From positions 33,087,406 through 33,151,405 of the forward strand of contig JAPFBE010000002.1 in NCBI GenBank assembly GCA_034336665.1: a stretch of DNA of 64,000 nt. The letters run 5' to 3'. Source of the DNA: Luscinia megarhynchos (Eukaryota; Chordata; Aves; Passeriformes; Turdidae). Position numbers and translations under genes: made by a program. Shown one piece after another: positions 41,201 through 53,200 of the stretch. The notes under the pieces were generated by a model, which was given only the letters and a program-made list of their open reading frames with translations, ran no database searches and was not told the DNA's origin. The stretch's first letter is position 1. Each line of letters opens with the position of its first letter.

Positions 41201-44200
41201 TTTAGTTTGTTCTTGATTTTAGTATCATAATATATTTTCTTTTATGGAACTTGTCATCAAAATGTTTTTATTTGATTTTCACATACTCTTTCTCCTCTGA
41301 TGTTGTAGTGTCTTCTTTCTACAACTGCCTTTGGGCAAGGAATATTTTTCATTACATATTTTGAGGGACAAGAAATAGGTAAGCTGTTTAGTTAGGAGAA
41401 AATCTTTGTGATTATTATTTCAAAAATTACAGTTGGAAATATTTTTTGATCTGTTCTGAAAAAATTCTCTAATGACTTAAAAAGTTGGATTAAGTTCAGG
41501 TATTTAAAGGGTATTTAACTGTTATGGCAAGACCAATGATGATGACATTGGATGTTTCAAACTTTAGAGAAAGTATCATAATGGTACAACAGTTTGTAAG
41601 AGTGGAAGAGACAATTGCAGAAAATATTACTTAAATTTCCCACCAGACACTTCATCAGAATTGACTCATCTTTACTGAAGGAAGGGTAATATGTGTTTGG
41701 GAAAAACTACTTTCAATTGTGGAAAAAAATTGTAGAAGCAATATCATGACCCACTGTACTGCAAACAAAGTAGCATTTTCAGTAAAAAAATGTCAATTTT
41801 TAAAATAAATATACAACTTTGTTACTTTTGTTTTCCATTTAGCAGTATGGTAGCTTTCTGTAGCACTAGTATTCACATCTTTTTTCCTTTCATGTCTTCT
41901 GCAATGTAACAATTTTATGAAGCAATTACTCAGTGAATTCATTCCTGTTTACCTCTGAATGCAGTCAATGTACACAATGCTTCTTAGTTAGAATTCACAG
42001 ATTTAAATCTTCAGATTTAGCGTTATAGAAATTATATTAAATTTTGTGTAACACTTTAATATACATCAGCAGAGTGGATTAAAGCCTGATTCATTGGTCA
42101 GTGGCCCATTTTGTTAGTGTTGTAGTTCTTTTTCTTTTGCCAATTTAAGGGCCAGCTAAAGCTTCATAAACAGCCCTTTCTACAGCAGTTTCTTTACATT
42201 TTCCCAGCAGCAGTGTCACCTGCTGTTCTAAATACAGACTTTTAAAGGCATAGAATTTTTTCTCAGTTCATTAGGATTACTGTTATTAACTATGATTTGT
42301 CTTGTGCCAGTGCTTAAATACCCAGAAGTGCGTGGTGTTGATGTGTTTGTGATCTTTAATGCTGTGATGATTTAGCTTTGACCTTTAAAAAAATCATTAT
42401 TATTACTTCCAGGAATTCAGTGGGATAATGTGCACCAGTCAATGGCACAAGGAGGACACATGACCTTTGGATGGATGTGCTGGATTATGTTCTTTGACTC
42501 CATTTTATACTTTTTAGGTGGCTGGTATTTCAGCAATATTATTCCTGGTAAGATCGTGTACTTGTTCTTATTTCATGTTTTTGAAGAAGTTATTTAATAA
42601 TATTCATCCATTAATATCTTCTCAATGTAAACAGTTCAGCCACCATAGGAAACACTTACCATGGCATTGTATTTCTTGGTTTTATGCAAATAAACAAAAA
42701 CCATGTCTTTTTCTGAGCTATGGTTCTGTAGTGCAAAGCTGTCTGACTTGAGGGACTGGGAAACAACATCTTCCTAAATGCATAAAGATTGACCAGTGCT
42801 AACACATAGACTAGAATTTGTAGCCACTTTTTGTTTGCTGGTGGGTAGGCCAAATATTTGATAGAATTAGAAATTAATTGGATCTTCACAGTAGAGCTTA
42901 GTCTAGTAGCAACACTTCCTGGAAAAATGGTGAATCTCCTGTCAGTACCCGGCTGAAACCCATGAACAGCAGCATGTTTCCAAATCATGAAAGCTTCAGA
43001 CAGTGCAGTAACTGTATCTTGCTCCCAATCAGTCCACAGCCTAGTGCATAGAGAAAACAGATTGATTTTCAAGTATATTTTCAGGAAGTAGTGGTGTGTT
43101 TTTAAATTTTTTTTTCATGAATGAACTTTTATGTCTTGTTGAATTTGTTGATGTATTTTTAATCATAGCCTCATGCCTTGCTGTATGTTTTACCTTTCCT
43201 CTGATGGTTTACCTTTCTTCTGATTTGAATATGTCAATTTTTCTTCTGGCTACTTTGTGATTTTTTTAAAATAAATTTTGACTTGGATGATAGGTGTGGG
43301 TGGAATATATGCAATTGGATTTTAAAAACTTTGTCTTAAATTGACACTTGCCCTTCAGTGTCAACATAATGACACTCCAAACAAAGAGAGTATGTATTAT
43401 GTGATGAGTAAGTAATGCCTGAAAAGATCAGGCAATGCCACAGATTAATTTGTATATAGGAGTGTGTTTTTGTCCCTTTTGTACAATAAATATTTCTTAT
43501 GATGGCTGATTTGTTTCTATTTTGCAGATATAAATGGAAGAACTGGTGGGATGGACTATTTTTATAGCAAAAAATTAGGCTCTTTCTCTTGGCAGGCTGT
43601 TTGGTGCATTTTCTTCCCTATGGGTTACAAGATTGTTAAATCTATGATTCTATTGCACTTTGAAGCTGATTTGGAGACAGGGTAAAGCATCACTGAGGCT
43701 TGATTATTTTATGGAATGACCTGGTTTTATGACCAAATGATTCTTTACACTTTGCTAAAATTTTTAAGCAGAGAAAAGTATTTGGGCTAATTAAGTGATC
43801 TAACCATCTCATTGCGAGCAATAATAGCACAGTTTTAGTCGACAAACAGATGCAAAATGGCTATAAATTTTTCAACAGTTTATATCATAATTGTTATATA
43901 GGTAAATCTGGATTAAAAAACCGATGGTACTTTCCCTTTACTGTGTCCTACTGGAAGAACTTGTGTGGTACAGAGAGAAGCAAGAGACATTATCTGAATT
44001 CTAATATGTTTTTCTTCAATGAAAACTTCCAAGAAAAAGGTTTGTAGTAACTGAATTTGAACAATGGCTTTTTTTTCTGAATGCTGTGCTAGTCATAGTC
44101 AATCTGCTTTTACCATTGCTTGGTTCTGAATTACATGTTCAGATTTTTTTCCTTTTCTCTCTTTCATCATATAGTATATACTATGAATATTATATAGCTA

Positions 44201-47200
44201 CATTTTGCTACACCCTGTAATGACTTATTCGTTCTGTGAATTTGTACAGAATTATTTAAGAAAATTCTTTACAAGATGTAAAATAGATATCTCTTGGGTT
44301 CATCCTGTCCCAGTGTATTGCCTCTTTGCTTTGTTTGGATCTTTTGGAGTTCACTGAACCCTTCCATACTTTCACTGAATCTGAAACATGTTGGGCTTTA
44401 TTAAGCTTTTTTTAAAATTTTCTTCTTGTTTCACTGGAAAAATTAACTTTGTTCATTTATTTGCCTTCTGTTTCCAATTTCCCTCTTCTATAATCACTGT
44501 TCTTTCTGTCTCTTCTTCTTAGCCTTCTGTCTAGAAAGCTGTTATTGTAACTAAATTTTATCAGCCTCCAGATAATCTCACTACTATATGTATGTTCACC
44601 TGCTTACAATTAATTCAGAGTTTTTTTATCTTTCCGCCTCTACCCAGTCCTTTTAAGGACGTTCCCACATTTAGTTTAGGTTTTGGAAATGAAGAAGTAA
44701 GTCAATCCCACCTCTGTTCAATCTTGGGTCTTGGAACAACATGATGGGTTGTGCTTTTTTTGGAAGTTCCAATATCTTAGGAGTGATCCAGCTGTCTTTA
44801 GCACAGGTGAAGAATCTGAACAACTCAGAAGTTTACATACAGACGTCTCCTAGATTATAGTAGACTTCAAAGTGTCTTGAGGTTCATTAAACACTTGTGG
44901 AAAAACGATTTGTACAAGTTTTGTCTGAATTTCTGCAATTTGGAACAACTCCATTTTGTTAATACAATTGTGTTTGGTCCTTACATAAAATGAAGATTTC
45001 CAGTGTTTCCCTCTGGGTTCACCACATACTCTGTGGAAAACAAAGACATAAACTTCTCTGTCTGACCAGTTATTAGTGTGCTTTCTGGCTCAGTTTATTT
45101 TGGTGATTGCCTACACTTGGTGGGTCTCTTTTTCCCAGTCATGTGGTTGATAGCAAGTTGCCTGTGTGTCGAATGCTAAAACTGCCATGCAGCAAAGGAT
45201 CTTCCTGTCCTCTAAAAGAATTGTGTGCCACTGTCCTGACAATGGGATAAATGCAGCCATGAAGAATTTTCTTGGAACATCAAAGTGACTTGCTTCCAGG
45301 CAATTTTTTCACTTGTTCCATGCAGCCCAGTTAAGGGCTGGTCCCAGGGGCATGGAGAACATTTAGGAAATCAGAGGTGTGTGAGGGAGGAACTGGGAGT
45401 GTAGGTCCTACCAGCTGGAACTACAGCTAGAGCAGGACTGGCAGTGACCAGGGTTCTGTGACCCACTTGGAGCTCACATTTGGAGAAATCCCAGGGTAAT
45501 TTAGTTTAGTGCTTGCAAGTAACTTGGAGCTCTCTGTCTGAGTCTTTCCTGAACTACATTGTCTGAGGCCCACTCTGCACTTTAATGCTTTTTTGTTAGT
45601 TTAAAGGATGCAAATTTAGGAAATGGCAGAAGGTGGAAGAGAGATGCAGTAGTGTCACAAATGCTGGTAGTACCTTGCTAGCAAGTGACCCAAGTTTAGG
45701 AAAAAAATTTGCCAGAAGCTTAAAATTGAGTGTGAAAGCAGCAAAACAACTTCTTCATTCACAGTGCAAATAAACCAATCTTTGAAATAATAATGTTTTT
45801 TTTAATTTATAATTTGATTTCTATGATTCAAGAGTTTTATGTATAGAATAGTTCTCTGTTCTTGTACTGTTTGTGTTTTATTTATGTAAAAGTACTGCAG
45901 AGAATATAACTATGAACCATAAATATCTTATGTATATGTATATTCATAAGAATAATTCTCTCTTCTCATAATTCTCAGACATAAAAATTTGTTTCTTTGG
46001 ACTGACATTCCAATATGGCTTGCTTTTACTTAAAAAGAAACTAAACTAGCTCACTGCCAGATCTCTCTAAGTAGTAATGAGTCAATAAAATATTAAACAT
46101 GAATAATGTAATGGGGCTTCTGATTGTGCTCATGTTTGGAAAGTAGTGCAAACCTGGCATGGAAAGGAAGGCAACTTCATTGGTATCATATGGCATCTCA
46201 GTTTCCTGAGGATATTAAAAATACAGAAGACCGTTGGGTATCTGCTTGCCTTGAGCACCTTGAATTATGCTTAGACTAGTCTGCTGCTCTGAATCATTTC
46301 AGAGACCTGCTTTGCTTAGCTGTCTGAGGGGAATTGAGAAGATTAACTGCCTATGCCTGTGAATGTTATGTTAATGTTGTGTGCCTGAAACTGGATGACA
46401 CATATGAAGTAGATTACACAGTTAGACTTTTCTAATGCTTATGGGCATAAAAAAATGATTCAAGTAATGTTATTATAAGTATTTTTTACTTGAAATAAAA
46501 TATAGCAACTATTTTATGTCTTTATCAAGATACATGTAGACATGCACATAACAGGCATAACTGTTATAGGCTGCTTTTTAAAACTGCAATGGGTCAAATT
46601 CTTAGCAAAATAAATTAACTTTTCTTTTCAGTGTAGTTCTAGGCTTTGGCAAATGGTAGTAGAAATAATTTTGGTATTTCTTTAATGCACACACACACCC
46701 CCTCAGATTCAGCAACCTGCTTGTTCTGCTGCTCTTCTCAATGCAGAATCAGCACCTCAGAGTTGGAAAGTCCCTTGCAGTGAAGGAGCCACCATTGGTG
46801 TCGTGCTGCTGTCCCTCACCAAAGAGCACGTGGATGGTCAGAAAGCTGCTGTTAAAGACCTCAACCTCACTTTCCATAAGGGTCAGATAACAGCACTCTT
46901 GGGACCTAATGGAGCTGGAAAGACAACAGTGATGTAAGTCTGACTTTCAATGGTGTTACTGTCCCCTCTGATCTCTGCTGTGCTCTTTCAATTTAAAATT
47001 CTGTGAAGTATTTACTATGCCTTTTTTTGTTCCCCAAATAAATACATGATAAACTCCCCAAAGCACATGGAAAGTGAATGTTGGATATCTATGACAAAAG
47101 CAATGTAATGAGTAGAGAACTGTGCCACTTAAACCATGTTGTGATATCTCAGGAACAGCTTAAGTAGGACTTGGCCTGTCTGGTTGTGGAGTTGAACACA

Positions 47201-50200
47201 TCTTGAAGGAGTGGTCTTTTCTGGCAACTGACATGTACTCATCACATGGGGAGTGTGGAGTTTTATGGTGTTTTTGTCCCCAGAGTTTGCAGGGGACTTT
47301 TTTCTTGGCAGTTGATCAGAAATGAAAGTAATGAAATGAAAAATGACCTTTACAAATGTCTCAACTAAGAAGTTGATGTTTCTACATTTCTGTTAGCTAT
47401 AATCTTTCATCAAGCCAGTGATGCAGGATGGGCCCTAATTGGGAAATACTCCTCACAGAATACCCATGCCAAAAAGGAAAAAAATCACCTGTAACATTGG
47501 TAGGGAAGAAAAAATGGACTTTGTTCTGGAAGAAGGGAAAGGAAGAACTCTTGAAGTCATGTTCAAAAAACGAAACAACCCACCAATAAACTAACTAACT
47601 AACTACCCAACCAAAAAAATCCCAAATAACTAACTAAAACAAAAGAACAAACAAAAAACCGCAAAACCCACCAAAAGCAAAAAATATCTAATTCTATAAC
47701 TGTACTCAGCTGAATTGATGTTACTCTAAGAATGTTAGAACACTCCTCAGGATATCCAAGTGATGAGCTAATTGTACATGATCTTGCTGATTTTTTTTTT
47801 TTTCTTTTCTTGTATCAGATCCCTGCTGACTGGTCTGTACCCACCGAGCTCTGGTACCATTATTGTTGATGGGAAGGACATCAGGACTGAGCTGGCTGCC
47901 ATCAGGACAGAGCTGGGTGTTTGTCCCCAGTATGATGTCCTGTTCAGCACACTGACGGTGCGAGAGCACCTCCTGCTCTACGGGTCGGTGAAGGCACCTG
48001 GCTGGACCAGGGAGCAGCTGAACGAGCAAGTCAGTGGGTGAGTTTTCCTCCCATTTCCTGAAATCGGGTAAATTGGTAATGACTGTTGCAAGCCACCCAA
48101 ATGAAAAAGAGAAAATGCAAAACTTGCGAGAAAAAAACAATGGAAACTGCAAGATATTGTGAGTTTTTATCACATTTCATGTTCTGAAATCATGACTTGA
48201 AAGTAGATTTCCTAGTTTCTAACTCTTGGTTGAATATATTTGTAATGGGAACTATAAATGTTTAAAACCTGGTATACAGAACCATCAAATAATGATGTCT
48301 TAACTGGAGTGGAGGTGGTTAGCCCTGTGGAAATTGCAGGGGTTCTGCCTTATGCTGTCTGCCTTACCTCTATCCTTGCTGGAGAAGCAGATAGAAAGAA
48401 AACTGATGTGCTTGTTCTGAGTTTTTAGATAAATCAAAAATTACTTAATATATTTATTATCATGTATTCCCTCACCTGCAGCAGAGCAAGGTTAGAAAAC
48501 CAGAAAATCCAGGTAAATGCAGTGCTTGTTATAATCTTTTTAAATAGGCCACCTCATTTTCCTTTGCCAAGTCCAGCCTTGAAAAGTTTTCAACAAATGA
48601 AGAGGTTTAAAATTGAATAATCCAATAGCAAAAACAAGTCAGAGCTCTGATATGAACGTGGAGGATTTGCCTCTTGTCAGTTGAAAAACATTTACTAGTG
48701 TTTTTGTGCTGATACTTCTTTGATATAGGACAAGATCTCATTTTTGCCAAGTGTGTATTAAACTAACTAGTAAATTGTACAAACTGAGATCTGGTTCATT
48801 AACAGCAAACTTCATTTTCTTCTTCAGGAATAAAAGCCATGCTTTTCAAACAGTGTGGCAGTGTAAATAGTTTCTGTTTACCTTCTGATTCATGCTAGGC
48901 TCTGTGAAGAGCTGGGCACTTCCAAGCTTCAATGGAAACAAATGTCAAGTTGATGGGACTTCTCCTTAAGTGTACAATCAGCCATATGCAGAGCCATTTG
49001 TGGCAAAGTGGCTTTCCTTTTTGGTAGCTATCATAAAAGCCTGTTACTTTTAAATTTTGATATGAACAAACTCAGGTATGGGACACTATGTTCTCCCCGG
49101 AAAAAACAGAAGGAATTCTCCAGAGCTACGGAGATAAAACCAACTTATTAAATGGTTTAAAATTGATGTAAAATAATATTCTTTGTTTTATGGTACTTAG
49201 ACTGCTAAATTGTAGTTCTAGCAGCAGTCTGTCATCCTAATGGCACATAAGAACACTCAGAACTCTGCAGGCCTTGCTACTAAGAAAAAATATTTTTAAA
49301 GGCAACAAATGATTTAAAAGGCTTCAGAGAAATTAGAAAAGCAAGAAAAGAATGAAACAAAAGCTTCTTATTAACCAAAACCAGTGAGCTTCTAAAGAGA
49401 TTAAGAATAATTTTCATCACTATGTATCTATAGAACAGCTATTGAAATGTGTTTTCTTACAAATGAGAAATTCTCTCAGGGTAAATGGCATGGCTTACAG
49501 ACTGTATATTGACCAAAATGATTCAGGAGTTTTGCTTAGGACTGTTGAGCCTTCTATGTCTTTGCTTGCCAAGCTGAGAGCAATGAAAGCTCTTAGGTTA
49601 GTGACCAGATTCTCAGTGGAATGAAAAATAAGTTAAAGGCCTTATAATATTACCTTTATTAATTACATTTCCATACCATGCTCAGAGGCAAGATAGCATC
49701 AGAGAGCAAGAGCTGAATTGAAAAATCTGTAAAATATTTCCCAGTCCTTAACACAAGAATTAGATTAGATTTGATTAGATAGTATTATTCTACCCAGGGA
49801 TCACTAATCAGTTTATTTCACAAACACATGTTTTCTGAAAGAAAAAAGAAGAGTGATGTTACCTTTACTTCAAATGACTACACATTTCCAAAAATCTCAG
49901 GCATCTCTAGTGTTCTTTAAGTAGTTTGCAACACCGGAAGCACTATTTCAGTTATGAAATTAACAGCCTTTATCATTGTTAAAAGGGGCTATAATCTGGA
50001 AGTTTGCTGAAGTTGTGGGACAAAATAGCATTTATTTTACTTGCTTTAATTTAAAATTTTCTTTACAATACTTATTTAGAATCTGTGCATCTGATGATGA
50101 TAAGCATTTATACTTTGTAGGTAGAGTTTTTTTTTCCATTTGTTTTTGATACCAAAGTATATAAACAGTCAGAGGTTCTGATTTTATCACTTTCCATTTA

Positions 50201-53200
50201 CAATGACTTTTCAGTATTTGTTCTCTGAGCGGACAGAATGTGGCAAGAAAAACATTTTTAAAATTGGTCCTGTTTCTGTACTCCTGTTTCAGAGCTCTGG
50301 AAGATGTGGATTTATCCCAACATCAGTACAAACCTGTTGGAGCCCTTTCAGGGGGAATGAAAAGGAGGCTGTCAATTGCCATCTCCTTCATTGGAAACTC
50401 AAAGACAGTTGTTCTGGATGAGCCCACCAGCGGAGTAGATCCGTGTTCTCGCCGCAGCATCTGGGATGTTCTGCTGAAGTACAAAGCTGGTACAAAGATT
50501 ATGTGCATAATTTGGATCTTATTTTCCTTTCCGGATATTCTTTTCAATAAATTTAAACTGGATAGTCAAAGTACAGCCAAAATATTATCAGAAGGCAAAT
50601 ACATTAATTTCTGAGGAAACATTAAGTTGAACTTGGTAAATTTCAGACAAGTCAAATGGCATTACAAGAATTATCTGCTATTGTACAGAAAGACACCCAG
50701 TCTAAAAAAGATTGAGGTTAATTCTAAGTCCTGTTCTGAAGTTTCTCCCTTCTCTTTAGCTTCTCATGGTTTCCATTTTCCCATTTTGCATATATCTGTA
50801 TATAGATGCTTCTATACTTTTAATGAGAATATATATTAATCAGTCTGCTACCCTAATTCTAAAATTGATTGTGGGAAGCAAACTCTTCAGCTAGTGAGCA
50901 CTCAGCTAGGTGTAATAGCTCACACTGACTGATCCATTGAAAGGGATGCTGCTGTTATGTCGTTTTAAGGAATCTATTAAGCTTTTAAACCAGCTGGAGG
51001 TTCTAAAGCCTTAATAGTGTAAAACAGGGCGAAGCAAGTTTTGAACTGAATCTAAGTCAGCCTGTAGTTCTGCCAGCGGACTTTGTTTGCGTCCTGTAGT
51101 TAAGATTTTGAACATGTTTCCTTCAGGCTGAAGGAGCGTGCTGGGGGGTTTCTCTGGGTCTTGCAGACAGTGCCAATCCTTGTCACGCAGGTTGCACGCT
51201 GATCTTCAGCACGCACCACCTGGACGAGGCCGAGGTGCTCAGCGACCGCATCGCCATCCTGCAGCGCGGCCAGCTCCGCTGCTGCGCCTCGCCCTCCCAC
51301 CTCAGGCAGACCTACGGCCAGGGACACAGCCTGACACTCACCAGAAAGGTCTGTGAAAATGCTCTGCTGAGCCGCACGGTGCGTGCCAAGGGTACTTTAG
51401 GGGAGAGGTATGTCCCTGCCAGGAAGGAATGTGTGACGTAGATTATTAGAGAAGCAGCAAAACGTGGTTTTATCGCCTTCATTGGGTTGTTTTGGGTGGT
51501 GTTATTGTTATTATTGCTATTTAAATGAACACAAAAATGGTGAATATCAATATTTAGCTGAAAAGGGGCAAAGTCACTCACTGTCCTTCATTCCCTGGAA
51601 GGTAGTGTCTGGATCCCAGCTGTGATGTAGTTTCATCAGTGGAATTTTTCCTGCATGAATTTTAACATTAAGACCAATTCTTCTGGTAATATTTCATTTT
51701 TAATGCATTATCATATTTCTTTTTTCATAGCCCTCTGTGTTTGAAATCCAGGACCCTAAGCACATTGTTCAGGTCACATCTCTGGTACAGACCCACATTC
51801 CAGAAGCCTTCTTGAAAGAAAACAGTGGAACTGAGCTGACCTATGTGATCCCAGAAAGGGCAGATAAGACCTCTTTTAAAGGTCTTTTTCAAGCTTTAGA
51901 TCAAAGTCTTCAGCATCTACATGTGACTGGCTATGGCATTTCTGACACAACCTTGGAAGAGGTACTTGTAGTTTTTTCTATGTGGTGACATTTTCTTGGT
52001 TAGAGAATCTTGATTGTATCTTTTATATTGCACAAGAATGTTTTCAAGGGAATAAATAAAAGGGGAAAAAAAAAGCAAGCAAACAAGCAAAACCTCCCAA
52101 ATCAGGTAAAACCTATACGTTATGGTTTTGCTCTGCTGTTAATTTCAGCACCTACTCTGCTATGACATATATTTTTATTTCAAGAATCTAGTGTGAAGAC
52201 TGAACTGTGTAACCATTAACTGCTTGTTTCTGCATTAACTGAAGGGAAGTGTAATGCATCATTGACTTTATGAGAAGCAGTGTTGTCCTAAACCCATAGC
52301 AGTGGAACAAGCCTTCAAGTCTGATGGTTCAGCTCAGGTGGCTCTTTGGACAGAAAAATAATTGCTAAGATGACTTTCCACTAGTTCTGAAGCTTAGGAC
52401 TTAGCCAAACAATCTGTGTGGTGAAATATCTAAGGAATATTTTCTTTAATATAATAAAAGAATGTTATATACCAAGAGAGTATATTGAAACATGATAATA
52501 TATAAACACATATATATGCATGTAAGCATCTGTATATACTAAATGGATCAGAGGAAGAGACTCTGTTATGCACCTTTATAATTCTGAATTTAGCTTTGTA
52601 TAAATAACCATGTCAGCAAGGGGTTATTTCCCTTGGACTCTTTTTACCTAATCTATAATTTCTAAATAACAAGATTCCCTAAACCACCCCTATCCAAGTA
52701 CTGTACTATAGATCCTTTAAAACATTTTTTTTTTCACTTCAAGGGATGATAGGAGACCAATGTCATCTATCTGTCTAATGATTATCATATATAGTTTGCA
52801 AGTTTAATAAACATTTTATTTAATGTTATGAAGTAAATTACATTCCTGTGATGCAATTCTGAGGCAAGTCAAAAATTTGTTTGAAAGTTTCTATTTTCTT
52901 ATGTAAGATGATTAACATGGTATAAGGAATAATATTTTTCACTGCCAAACCTTATAGATTTGGAGGTAATGTACATATTAAGAATACTTTTGGGTTACAT
53001 CTCCATGGGATAACACAGAACTTTCCAAAACTGACATGTATAATGTCAATGTGAAGTTGTCATGGATATGAGGAAGATTCCTTGGTAAGCTGAATCTGTG
53101 ACTCAGTTGAGAGCTTGTTTTTAGTTGTTTTTTTGAAAGGGAAGTATAAAAATATCTTTAAATGTGGTATTAGATATTAATGTATCATTCTGCAGCTTGA

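Noticed and set aside
47721..48173. 150-codon antisense open frame over exon 21
   Set aside because: Shadow of the GC-richer NBD1 exon on the other strand.
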